Assembly (NCBI GenBank): GCA_018433675.1
Contig: JAHDQS010000028.1
Location: 1 to 51,348, forward strand
Origin: Clostridia bacterium
Lineage (GTDB): Bacteria; Bacillota; Peptococcia; DRI-13; SM3-B62
Reading direction: 5' to 3'
DNA length: 51,348 nucleotides
The translations under genes were made by a program, and so were the position numbers. The stretch's first letter is position 1. The number at the start of each line of letters is the position of its first letter. Below are positions 34,039-41,626 of this stretch, one piece after another. The notes beneath the pieces were generated by a model. That model saw only the letters and a list, made by a program, of their open reading frames with translations. It made no database searches and was not told where the DNA came from.

Positions 34039-34575
34039 CTACTTCGCATACTTCATTCCTTCTTCAATCGCTCTTTGATTGGCCGGCAGCAAATTATGGC
34101 GTTTGACAGATAACATCTCTTTGAGACTGTCCATGACAGATTTCAACTCAACACACTTTGTTGCCGCAATCAAGGTTCCTAATAAAAACATATTGGCAAT
34201 ACGTTCGTCACCCATCTCTTTCGCCATCTCATTCGCCGGTACTTTAGCCACAAATAGCTCTTGCCGTTCAGAGTCGCGGGTGACTAAGGAGGAATTAATA
34301 ATTACCATCCCTTGTGGTGCCACATTATGCTCAAACTTATCATACGAAGGAGAATTCATGGCAATCAGGCAGGTCGGTCTGTCTATGACAGGTGCATCTA
34401 TCTCTTCATCAGAAATAATCACGGAACAATTTGCTGTTCCCCCGCGCATTTCCGAACCGTATGAAGGTATATACACTACATGCTTTCCCTCTTTCATGGC
34501 CGCATTTGCCAGAACCTTGCCAATGAGCATAACTCCTTGCCCCCCTGAGCCGGCAATTAATAACTTGTGCATCAT
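34039..34575 (-). CDS. 2-oxoacid:ferredoxin oxidoreductase, gamma subunit
   Basis: The 178-residue protein has the gamma-subunit signature LLIAGSGGQGVMLIGKVLA and SYGSEMRGGTANCSVIIS. The ATG at 34575 follows GGAGG within the end of the beta-subunit gene; the frame to 34596 is not used. With the beta, alpha and delta genes it forms a KorABCD/VorABCD-type complex oxidising a 2-oxoacid to acyl-CoA with ferredoxin reduction. Confidence 0.92.
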   Translation of the reverse strand: MMHKLLIAGSGGQGVMLIGKVLANAAMKEGKHVVYIPSYGSEMRGGTANCSVIISDEEIDAPVIDRPTCLIAMNSPSYDKFEHNVAPQGMVIINSSLVTRDSERQELFVAKVPANEMAKEMGDERIANMFLLGTLIAATKCVELKSVMDSLKEMLSVKRHNLLPANQRAIEEGMKYAK

Positions 34576-34576
34576 C

Positions 34577-35323
34577 CTATTCTCCCTCCTTAGCATCCTT
34601 GATTACCCCAATCGGGTAGTAACCTTCTAAGTTCTTCTCCATCCATTTGATGGATTCAAGCGGTTCCAGACCCCAATTGGTTGGACAGGTTGATAATATC
34701 TCGACTATACTGAATCCTTTCTTTGCTAATTGGAGTTCGAATGATTTTTTTATGGCTTTTTTTGTTTTGGCAATACTGGCAACACTGCTTATCTTGGTTC
34801 TTTCGGCATAAACGCACCCTTCTTGCAAGGCCAGCATTTCTGTCATTTTTATCGGGTATCCGGTTGATTCAGTCTTACGGCCATAAGGCGCGGTCGTTGC
34901 CTTCATCTCCGGCAGGGATGTCGGTGCCATTTGCCCCCCGGTCATCCCGTAAATGCCGTTATTCACGAAGATTACACTTATTTTTTCTCCCCGCACCGCT
35001 GTGTGAACGATTTCCGCCGTGCCGATAGAAGCTAAATCTCCATCTCCTTGATATGTAAAAACCAGACAATCCGGGTGCACTCTCTTTACGCCCGTGGCAG
35101 TCGCCGGGGCTCGACCATGAGCCGTTGCGACCATATCAAAATTAAAATAGTCATAGTTAAAACAAGAACATCCTACTGAGGCAACCCCTATTGTTTCTTT
35201 TAATATTTTCATCTCATCAATTACCTCGGCTATCAAACGGTGAATAATACCGTGGGTACAACCGGGACAGTAATGCATGGGAACATCGACCAAAGCCTGC
35301 GGGAACGCATTAATCTTATTCAC
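34577..35323 (-). CDS. 2-oxoacid:ferredoxin oxidoreductase, beta (TPP-binding) subunit
   Basis: The 248-residue protein has the N-terminal [10 protein letters not shown] cluster region and the thiamine-diphosphate motif [22 protein letters not shown]...NNGIYG. It abuts the alpha gene and the gamma gene. Substrate is uncertain: 2-oxoglutarate, branched 2-oxoacids and hydroxylated 2-oxoacids all use this family. Confidence 0.93.
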   Translation of the reverse strand: MNKINAFPQALVDVPMHYCPGCTHGIIHRLIAEVIDEMKILKETIGVASVGCSCFNYDYFNFDMVATAHGRAPATATGVKRVHPDCLVFTYQGDGDLASIGTAEIVHTAVRGEKISVIFVNNGIYGMTGGQMAPTSLPEMKATTAPYGRKTESTGYPIKMTEMLALQEGCVYAERTKISSVASIAKTKKAIKKSFELQLAKKGFSIVEILSTCPTNWGLEPLESIKWMEKNLEGYYPIGVIKDAKEGE

Positions 35324-36382
35324 CTATCCCACCTCCTTAGCAAGTTCTTCCAATTTAATTAATATTTCTTCAGGCAAGGGCAGCACTCCACCCAGACGCC
35401 CGAAATGATGAACCTGTCTTGCCTTTCCCACCGCCAACCTTACATCATCGATCATTTGCCCGGTGGATAGTTCCACAGTCAGAAAGAACTTAACTTGGGA
35501 TATCAGTTCCGTAAATGGTTGTTGCGGAAAGGGCCAGACACTGATAGGCCGCAAAAGACCCGCTTTTATACCTTTTTTCCGTGCCATTCTTACGGCGGCT
35601 TTAGCAAGCCTGGCTGCGGTTCCATATGCCACCAGCACATACTCGGCGTCTTCCAGCAGGAAAGAATCCCAGCGCACCTCGTTGTTTTTAATCTCGTCAT
35701 ACCTTTTGTGCAACCTTATATTAACCTGCTCCAAAACTTCTACCTGGGGATAAGATGAACTGATTATATTGCGATCCCTATTATAATTTTTGGATACCGC
35801 CCATGGTTTTTCCGCTTTATTCTCTTTCGCTTCCGGAAGTTCCACCGGCTCCATGATTTGTCCCAATACCCCATCACCTAGTATCATCACCGGATTACGA
35901 TACTTATCAGCCAGGTCAAAGGCCTCATAGGTCAAATCGACTGCCTCCTGGACAGTTGCGGGCGCCAGAACTAATAAGCGGTAATCGCCATGCCCTCCGC
36001 CTCTTGTCGCCTGCCAGTAATCCGGTTGGGCCCCTTGAATTGCTCCCAGTCCGGGGCCTCCCCTCATCATATTAACAATAACGCAGGGCAGCTCAGCACC
36101 GGCCATATAAGAGATGCCTTCCTGCTTTAAGCTGATCCCCGGACTCGATGATGAAGTCATCACTCTCGCACCTGCAGCGCTTGCCCCCAGCACCATAGAG
36201 ATTGATGCTATTTCACTCTCCCCTTGTAAGAAGGTTCCCCCGACTTGCGGAAGATATTTCGCCATATATTCAGGTATCTCATTTTGAGGGGTTATCGGAT
36301 ACCCGAAAAAGTAGCGACACCCGTTACGTATCCCAGCCTCAGCAATTGCTTCGCTGCCTTTCATTAACTGTTTTTCAGTCAA
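35324..36382 (-). CDS. 2-oxoacid:ferredoxin oxidoreductase, alpha subunit (VorB/KorA-like)
   Basis: The roughly 352-residue protein begins LTEKQLMKGSEAIAEAGIRNG and contains GYPITPQNEIPEYMA and a transketolase-like C-terminal half. The frame is open to 36505, but that would overlap the ferredoxin gene; the TTG at 36382 has AAAGGAGG 7 nt upstream and gives the standard N terminus. The complex is four separate subunits, as in VOR and KOR. Confidence 0.92.
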   Translation of the reverse strand: MTEKQLMKGSEAIAEAGIRNGCRYFFGYPITPQNEIPEYMAKYLPQVGGTFLQGESEIASISMVLGASAAGARVMTSSSSPGISLKQEGISYMAGAELPCVIVNMMRGGPGLGAIQGAQPDYWQATRGGGHGDYRLLVLAPATVQEAVDLTYEAFDLADKYRNPVMILGDGVLGQIMEPVELPEAKENKAEKPWAVSKNYNRDRNIISSSYPQVEVLEQVNIRLHKRYDEIKNNEVRWDSFLLEDAEYVLVAYGTAARLAKAAVRMARKKGIKAGLLRPISVWPFPQQPFTELISQVKFFLTVELSTGQMIDDVRLAVGKARQVHHFGRLGGVLPLPEEILIKLEELAKEVG

Positions 36383-36441
36383 GTTAGTTCCTCCTTTGTC
36401 GGACCACTTCCAACAGTGGTACATTGTCATCTTTGGTTTGT

Positions 36442-36645
36442 TTAACGATATACTTCGATACATACATCCGGGCAGAATGCATAACACGCCCCACAACCCG
36501 TGCAAGCTTCCTGATTTGTTAAGGTGGCAGGATTATACCCTTTCTTATTAATGTATGGTGCCAATTCGATTATTTTTTTAGGACAAGCATTAACACATAA
36601 AGAACAACCCTTACAACGTTCTTCGCGTATTTTAATGAAAGCCAT
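36442..36645 (-). CDS. 2-oxoacid:ferredoxin oxidoreductase, delta (ferredoxin) subunit
   Basis: This 67-residue protein has two 4Fe-4S motifs, CKGCSLCVNACP and CTGCGACYAFCP. ATG at 36645 follows AAGGGGG. As first subunit gene before alpha, beta and gamma, it is the electron-transfer subunit of the complex rather than a free ferredoxin. Confidence 0.92.
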   Translation of the reverse strand: MAFIKIREERCKGCSLCVNACPKKIIELAPYINKKGYNPATLTNQEACTGCGACYAFCPDVCIEVYR

Positions 36646-36694
36646 GAACAATCCCCCTTGTAGTTAAGATTATCTAGTTAAGGCCATCAAATCC

Positions 36695-37312
36695 TTACAA
36701 ATCCAGAACAATATCCTGAATCCTTCTTTTGGGCACGTGATGGACCTCGTTTCCATCACGCCAATATTTTATGCTCTGCGAATCTTTTACCTCTTCCAGA
36801 ACAACGGTTTCCTTGGGTTTCCCCAAAGCAATTACCAGCAGTATCTCATACCTGCCCTGAATCTTAAGGACGTTTCTCAGCCCTTCTTTGTCAATCGTGC
36901 TGAATATACAACCGCCCAAGCCTTTTTCACATGCCCCCAAGAGAACACTCTGACAGGCAATCCCATGATCACAGTAGCAATTCCGGCTGATATCCTTATC
37001 ACCCAAGATAACTATGTATGCGGATGGCTTCTCACCTTCTTTTGGTCCGTCCCAGTCTTTTAAGTAACCTGCCCACCGCAAATGGGGAAAAATTAAATTA
37101 TTCTTATCTTCTTCATAAGCCATGATGTATTTCAAAGGCTGCAAATTGCTAGCTGATGAAGATAAACGAGCTAAATCAATCAACTCTTCAAGAACTTCCC
37201 TGCTTATCCTTACTTCCTGACAAAACCTCCTATAACTACGGTTTTTCACAATCAGTTCCCTAATTATTTGCCATCCCTCCCATTGTTTATTTACTTGATC
37301 TACGTTAACCAT
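36695..37312 (-). CDS. nitroreductase-family flavoprotein
   Basis: The protein (205 residues from the ATG at 37312) has nitroreductase hallmarks: IVKNRSYRRFCQ at the FMN phosphate site, LSSSASNLQPLKYI, and GACEKGLGGCIFSTI. Its reaction here is unknown; FMN-dependent reduction of an activated C=C or redox balancing is possible. The predicted +1 of the sigma-54 promoter falls within codon 2, so the ATG at 37312 would not be on that transcript. A GTG at 37249, preceded by AGGG, giving 184 residues, is a better start. It is the first gene of operon II. Confidence 0.8.
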   Translation of the reverse strand: MVNVDQVNKQWEGWQIIRELIVKNRSYRRFCQEVRISREVLEELIDLARLSSSASNLQPLKYIMAYEEDKNNLIFPHLRWAGYLKDWDGPKEGEKPSAYIVILGDKDISRNCYCDHGIACQSVLLGACEKGLGGCIFSTIDKEGLRNVLKIQGRYEILLVIALGKPKETVVLEEVKDSQSIKYWRDGNEVHHVPKRRIQDIVLDL

Positions 37313-37317
37313 TTATC

Positions 37318-37333
37318 TGCAATTAATATGCCA
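37318..37333 (-). promoter_or_regulatory. sigma-54 (-24/-12) promoter of operon II
   Basis: The minus strand reads TGGCATATTAATTGCA, matching TGGCAY-N5-TTGCW with the invariant GG and GC 10 bp apart. It drives nitroreductase, the 2-oxoacid oxidoreductase and the 4-hydroxybutyryl-CoA to acetyl-CoA genes. A paired inverted repeat lies 43 bp upstream. Confidence 0.88.
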
Positions 37334-37376
37334 GCCGTAAAAGTCCCTATTAATCAAGTTTTTCATAGATAAGCAC

Positions 37377-37409
37377 GTCAATTTTGACATGATCGAGGTC
37401 AAAACTGAC
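37377..37409. promoter_or_regulatory. enhancer-type activator binding site of operon II
   Basis: GTCAATTTTGAC and GTCAAAACTGAC form two inverted half-elements separated by 9 bp. Each half is itself nearly palindromic. A second copy stands at the same distance from the other sigma-54 promoter. Binding by the activator encoded at 41627-43348 is inferred. Confidence 0.75.
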
Positions 37410-37450
37410 GCGCTTAATCATCCTATTACCCTTTTCCCTTACTAACTGCT

Positions 37451-38335
37451 TTACCCGGCAATGTAAGGAATGGGCAGGCCAGCAATCGCTACGGGTACTT
37501 TGTAGATTTCTCGTTGATTAGCTTCGGTAATAAACAGTGTCTTATTGTCCGGTCCTCCAAAACGAGCATTGTCGCTTCCCAAACCAGCCGGATCGGGGAT
37601 ATCGATTACTTCAATGATTTCACCGACCCGTGGTTCAACCACGAAGACCTTGCCATAGCCGTAATGACCTATATAGAGGTTCCCCAGAACATCCATGCCC
37701 ATGCTGTCGGGTCCCATCCCGCCACTGAAATAAGTCATGGCATGCAGGAAGACGTGTTGCTTGCCGCCATTAATTAGCAGGGCACGAAGGACGCGGTTCT
37801 GTCCAAACTCGCAGACGTAGATGTACTGTTCATCCGGTGACAACAGGACACCGTTAGGAAAGGCCAGATTATCCATGAACTTATCAAGCTCCCCGGTCTG
37901 TGCATCCCAGCGATATACCGCACCCACAGGATTTGATACACTGGTGCCCCAGGGATCGGAAAAGAAGATGTTGCCCTTGGAGTCAATAATTAAATCATTC
38001 GGACCATTGAATTTCTTGCCCTTGTAGTCACCAACAATAACCTCGGCTTTCTTTGTTTTGGGGTCCAGGGAAACAACACCCATGTCACGGTGCGCAATCA
38101 AAAGGCGTTTCCCTTTGCTGTCGTAAATCATACCGTTAGGTCCCATCAAATCGTCCGGCGCACCGATGTTATAAAACTGCTCGTATTTGCCATCCATCGT
38201 TACGCGGGAAATCCAGCCGGCTTCAATTTCCACGAAATACAAATAGCCGTCATCCGGACAGTAAGAAGGACCTTCGATTAACCCTTTGCCAGGTATTTTT
38301 GCCAGTTTTTCCACTTCACCAAGTCTGATTTTCAT
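37451..38335 (-). CDS. SMP-30/gluconolactonase-family lactone hydrolase
   Basis: This 294-residue six-bladed beta-propeller protein has the metal-site segments LIEGPSYCPDDGYLYFVEI, GPNDLIIDSKGNIFFSDPWG and FPNGVLLSPDEQYIYVCE. The family hydrolyses sugar or hydroxy-acid lactones. As last gene of operon I, after the UxaA dehydratase, it probably opens a lactone or serves a lactone side product. Length is normal and no signal peptide is present, so it is cytoplasmic. Confidence 0.85.
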   Translation of the reverse strand: MKIRLGEVEKLAKIPGKGLIEGPSYCPDDGYLYFVEIEAGWISRVTMDGKYEQFYNIGAPDDLMGPNGMIYDSKGKRLLIAHRDMGVVSLDPKTKKAEVIVGDYKGKKFNGPNDLIIDSKGNIFFSDPWGTSVSNPVGAVYRWDAQTGELDKFMDNLAFPNGVLLSPDEQYIYVCEFGQNRVLRALLINGGKQHVFLHAMTYFSGGMGPDSMGMDVLGNLYIGHYGYGKVFVVEPRVGEIIEVIDIPDPAGLGSDNARFGGPDNKTLFITEANQREIYKVPVAIAGLPIPYIAG

Positions 38336-38358
38336 AGTAAATACCTCCCTTTTTCATT

Positions 38359-39858
38359 TTAATGTGTAGCACCGTCTCTTAAGAAGCCCATAATGTAATA
38401 ACCGCTTTTTTCATTGCATGCCCTGTATTTGCCATTGCACGCTGCCAGAATCAAATCATAAAATTCTTGGGTCAGCGCATCCCAATCCTCTCCGTCGACT
38501 ATTCGTCCGGCATTGAAGTCGTTCCAATGAGGCTTTCTTTTGAACAGCTCGTTGTTTGTCGATACACGTACCGTAGGACCCGCAAAGCCGCAAGGCGTAC
38601 CGCGCCCCGTGGTATGTATCGTCAACGCTGTCCCGGCCGCGATCATGCCGGTAATACCTACCATGTCGTTGCCCGGCCCCACGAACAAAACGAATCCGGG
38701 ACGCCGCAGTTTCCCCCCGTACTGGACTACATCCATTACCATGCTGCGCCCGCCCTTTTGCGTACAGCCCAAAGACTTGTCCTCGATCGTGCTCAGTCCG
38801 CCGGTTTTATTGCCTTGTGTCACATTATCGGCTACATCAACGCCAAAGCGCCAAAAGTATTCTTTGTAATAGTTGATCATATTTACGATATCATTGAATA
38901 CTTCTTGATCTTTGGCCCGCTCCATGAGGATCTGTTCAGCACCGATCATCTCCGACACTTCCGTCATTACGACTGTAGCTCCTTCAGACACCATATGTTC
39001 GGTAAATCTACCCACCAAGGGATTGGCCGTAATACCTGAAAAACTGTCAGATCCGCCGCAGTTCAGCGCTATTCCTAAACGGTCAAAAGTTAATGTTTCT
39101 CTTCTGTCTGCGGAGACAACGCCGTATAACTCTTTACAGAGCTGTAAACAAGTTTCCATTTCATCTTCGAGGTCTTGGATTTTGATAACCTTCATTCTTT
39201 TTTCATCAAAATCCTCTATATATTGTTTGACCACATCCCAATTGCTGACTTCACAACCCAGACTGACAAACAATACGCCGCCCATATTGGGGTTTTGCCC
39301 AACCTTTGCCAGGACTTTTGCTGTTCTTTGCAGATCCTCTCCGGATGAACTGCATCCGCATTCGTGTGGCAAAGGCAAGAACCCATCGAAGTTATCATCA
39401 CCGGGCATTATCTCATTCGCGACTTGTGCCAGTTTTTTGACAAACCCGTTGCAACAGTACACAAGCGGGATGATCGCTATATAGTTCCTGATCCCGGCAT
39501 ATTGCCCTTTACGCCGGTAGCCCTGGAAAGTACCTGTTGCCTTTGCCGGTGGGGCAACAAGGTTATCGTGCTTAGGCTCATATTTATACTCTACTATTTT
39601 GTCGGCACAAGTGGTTATGTTATGTTCATGAACCCAATCCCCTTTTTTGATGGGTGCAATGGCCTCACCGATAACACTCCCATACTTAATAACCTGCGCA
39701 CCTGTCTGGATATCGTCGATGGCCACCTTATGGGCTTTGGGTATATCATGATTTACTGTCAGGACAATATCGCCGGCTTGAATTTTTTCACCCTTATTGA
39801 TGGGTTCCAGGGCTACGATTACTGTATCGTTCGGGTCGATCCGCATACCTTTTTTCAT
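38359..39858 (-). CDS. UxaA/GarD-family hydroxy-acid dehydratase
   Basis: The 499-residue protein has an N-terminal SAF domain (residues 1-85) followed by the two UxaA regions, with YRRKGQYAGIRNYIAIIPLVYC, LNCGGSDSFSGITANPLVG and GRGTPCGFAGPTVRVSTN. The family includes altronate and galactarate dehydratases, Fe(II)-dependent enzymes that turn a 2,3-dihydroxy acid into a 2-oxo-3-deoxy acid. ATG at 39858 follows GAGGGGGAG; the frame to 39912 is not used. Its 2-oxoacid product could feed the ferredoxin oxidoreductase of operon II. Substrate is unassigned. Confidence 0.85.
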   Translation of the reverse strand: MKKGMRIDPNDTVIVALEPINKGEKIQAGDIVLTVNHDIPKAHKVAIDDIQTGAQVIKYGSVIGEAIAPIKKGDWVHEHNITTCADKIVEYKYEPKHDNLVAPPAKATGTFQGYRRKGQYAGIRNYIAIIPLVYCCNGFVKKLAQVANEIMPGDDNFDGFLPLPHECGCSSSGEDLQRTAKVLAKVGQNPNMGGVLFVSLGCEVSNWDVVKQYIEDFDEKRMKVIKIQDLEDEMETCLQLCKELYGVVSADRRETLTFDRLGIALNCGGSDSFSGITANPLVGRFTEHMVSEGATVVMTEVSEMIGAEQILMERAKDQEVFNDIVNMINYYKEYFWRFGVDVADNVTQGNKTGGLSTIEDKSLGCTQKGGRSMVMDVVQYGGKLRRPGFVLFVGPGNDMVGITGMIAAGTALTIHTTGRGTPCGFAGPTVRVSTNNELFKRKPHWNDFNAGRIVDGEDWDALTQEFYDLILAACNGKYRACNEKSGYYIMGFLRDGATH

Positions 39859-39913
39859 CTTTATCTCCCCCTCTAAAACAATATTACGGCTTGATTTTCT
39901 TTTGCATTGCAAA

Positions 39914-40726
39914 CTACTTCTTTACAAACGCAATAGCCCTGCCGAAAGCTCCGGAGGATTCCGCAAGCTTAACAGGGAGGAAGATAAAGAAATCTCCGGT
40001 ATCATGCATCTTATCAAGGTTTGTTAATGATTCAACGTATAACAAACCCTTGGACAGACCAGCCAAATGGACAGGCATTCCGCAATGAGCGGCGCCCATG
40101 CTTACTCCGTCGGTCCCTACACATCTGACCCCTCTTTCGATCAAGAGTTCCATAGCTTCTACACCCGGAGAAGGCCAGCCAGGACCTTGCTGCAATATTA
40201 AGGCATTATAGGCAAATTTTTTGCCTTCTTCCCCCTCAACATAGAACTTATCCCAGCCGCTGCGGAATAAGACCACATCGTCTTTGGCAATCTTCCCGTT
40301 TTTCTTTTCCCAGGCTAAAATGTGTTTCGGTTCAATGTAAGGACTCTCGCCTTTTGTCCCTTTTCCGGTCAGCTCGGTAACATCGATAACCGCAGCCGGA
40401 CCCATTAGTTGAGCCAAATCCGCTAATTCCCCCGTTATATTACCTGCCGGACAAGCATGCTCAAACCCGGTTTCCGGTTTGGGAATGAAATGGCTGGGTG
40501 CGTCAAAATGAGTGCCGGTATGAACATCAATGGTCCATAAATCAGTATAATACGGGCCCAGAGCAGAAGAGAGATAAGCCCCTTCTTTGGTTTTTACTTC
40601 TTTGTACCAGTTGGCCACCTTTCTTTGTACCGGTATATGAGTCGGCCAATTCCCGGGAAGTTTTTCATCCAAGGTCAATGTAAGGTCAATCACCTTGTAG
40701 TCTTTTACTATCTCGGCAATATTCAC
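39914..40726 (-). CDS. cyclase-family metal hydrolase (kynurenine formamidase / isatin hydrolase-like)
   Basis: The 270-residue protein carries the family motif HTGTHFDAPSHF (residues 69-80; His69, His73, Asp75, His79), which binds Mn or Zn. Members hydrolyse cyclic amides, lactams or formyl amides. In operon I, together with a lactonase, it suggests the growth substrate is a ring or a cyclised acid. The frame starts at a GTG with GAGGGGG upstream. Confidence 0.85.
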   Translation of the reverse strand: MNIAEIVKDYKVIDLTLTLDEKLPGNWPTHIPVQRKVANWYKEVKTKEGAYLSSALGPYYTDLWTIDVHTGTHFDAPSHFIPKPETGFEHACPAGNITGELADLAQLMGPAAVIDVTELTGKGTKGESPYIEPKHILAWEKKNGKIAKDDVVLFRSGWDKFYVEGEEGKKFAYNALILQQGPGWPSPGVEAMELLIERGVRCVGTDGVSMGAAHCGMPVHLAGLSKGLLYVESLTNLDKMHDTGDFFIFLPVKLAESSGAFGRAIAFVKK

Positions 40727-40768
40727 TATTTAACCCCCTCGTATAATTTAGAATACTTTCACCCGGCC

Positions 40769-41287
40769 TTAATTACTTATGTCAGTCTTTTCAGAAGAAA
40801 AACTTTTCTTAATGTAATTGCCACCTTCAGAAATAACCAATGCTAAGAGCAAACCCGCTACCAGAATACTTGAAACTTCCAGAGGATGCTGTCCCCCGTC
40901 GGCAAAGGTAGCAGCCAACGCTCCGAAAATCATGGGAATCGTATTGAACCAAGTATTACCTAATACTGTCATGTGTAAAGCGCAGCAAATGGTAGTACAA
41001 ACGGCCACTCCCAACAGCATCGCAATCGCAACAGAATATCCGGCCCCGGCTATTGCGTTTATGCAATAGAGAAATATCAATCCCCATACCACACCTGCAA
41101 CTGCACTGCAGATATAGTTCGGTAAAAGCTTTCTCGTTGCACCCACCGATAAAAACAGCGGAACAGAAATAAAAGACATAAATAAGTAATTTAAATTCGC
41201 AATAGGTGAATAACAGTACCCAAATGAAAAGATTCCAACAGTAACGCCAATCCAAATACTCCAGATTAATAATTGTTTTTTGTCCAT
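40769..41287 (-). CDS. DUF1097 family membrane protein
   Basis: This 172-residue protein has about five transmembrane helices and matches my memory of DUF1097, a family of small inner-membrane proteins often beside carboxylate-catabolism genes. It is the first gene of operon I and follows a strong AGGAGGAGATTGAG ribosome site. A role in substrate uptake is suggested only by position. Confidence 0.75.
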   Translation of the reverse strand: MDKKQLLIWSIWIGVTVGIFSFGYCYSPIANLNYLFMSFISVPLFLSVGATRKLLPNYICSAVAGVVWGLIFLYCINAIAGAGYSVAIAMLLGVAVCTTICCALHMTVLGNTWFNTIPMIFGALAATFADGGQHPLEVSSILVAGLLLALVISEGGNYIKKSFSSEKTDISN

Positions 41288-41500
41288 CTCAATCTCCTCC
41301 TAAATCTTCTTATTACCGTTTGTTATGGTTCCAACACTCAGTTTGCTTTCCTTACCACCTTTTTTACGCTCGATTTAACCTTTTAATCCCCTCCTTAAGA
41401 ATGCAATAAGCAAAATCACGTGTATTAAGTTAGTTTTATAGCAGTAAAAATCTCGCCTATGCTTCTTGTTCTGTACTGCCGTACCTTGTTCTATTAATGT
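41288..41500 (-). other. long 5' leader of operon I
   Basis: About 200 nt separate the sigma-54 promoter from the DUF1097 start codon. I see no recognised riboswitch or terminator hairpin in it. An internal AAGGAGGGG near 41400 is not followed by a usable start codon. Confidence 0.45.
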
Positions 41501-41516
41501 TGCAATAAATATGCCA
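41501..41516 (-). promoter_or_regulatory. sigma-54 (-24/-12) promoter of operon I
   Basis: The minus strand reads TGGCATATTTATTGCA, differing from the operon II promoter at one position and matching TGGCAY-N5-TTGCW. The inverted-repeat enhancer pair lies 43 bp upstream, the same distance as at operon II. Confidence 0.9.
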
Positions 41517-41559
41517 ATATAAAAAGACCCTAACAATCAGCTTTTATATAAAAAGGCGA

Positions 41560-41593
41560 GTCAATTTTGACTTTTATCTATGTCAAAATTGAC
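41560..41593. promoter_or_regulatory. enhancer-type activator binding site of operon I
   Basis: GTCAATTTTGAC and GTCAAAATTGAC, perfect inverted 12-mers separated by 10 bp, lie 33 bp after the activator stop codon. On the minus strand the hairpin is followed by TCGCCTTTTT, so it could also act as a terminator of the activator gene. Confidence 0.78.
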
Positions 41594-41626
41594 CCACTTG
41601 CAGTTTCCCTTTTTTCTCTTCTTCTA

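Noticed and set aside
38467-39484. two overlapping 190-codon + strand frames opposite the UxaA gene
   Set aside because: Both are antisense to conserved UxaA motifs and lack ribosome sites.
41290-41410. possible leader peptide in the operon I leader after AAGGAGGGG
   Set aside because: No ATG, GTG or TTG follows at a suitable distance in an open frame.
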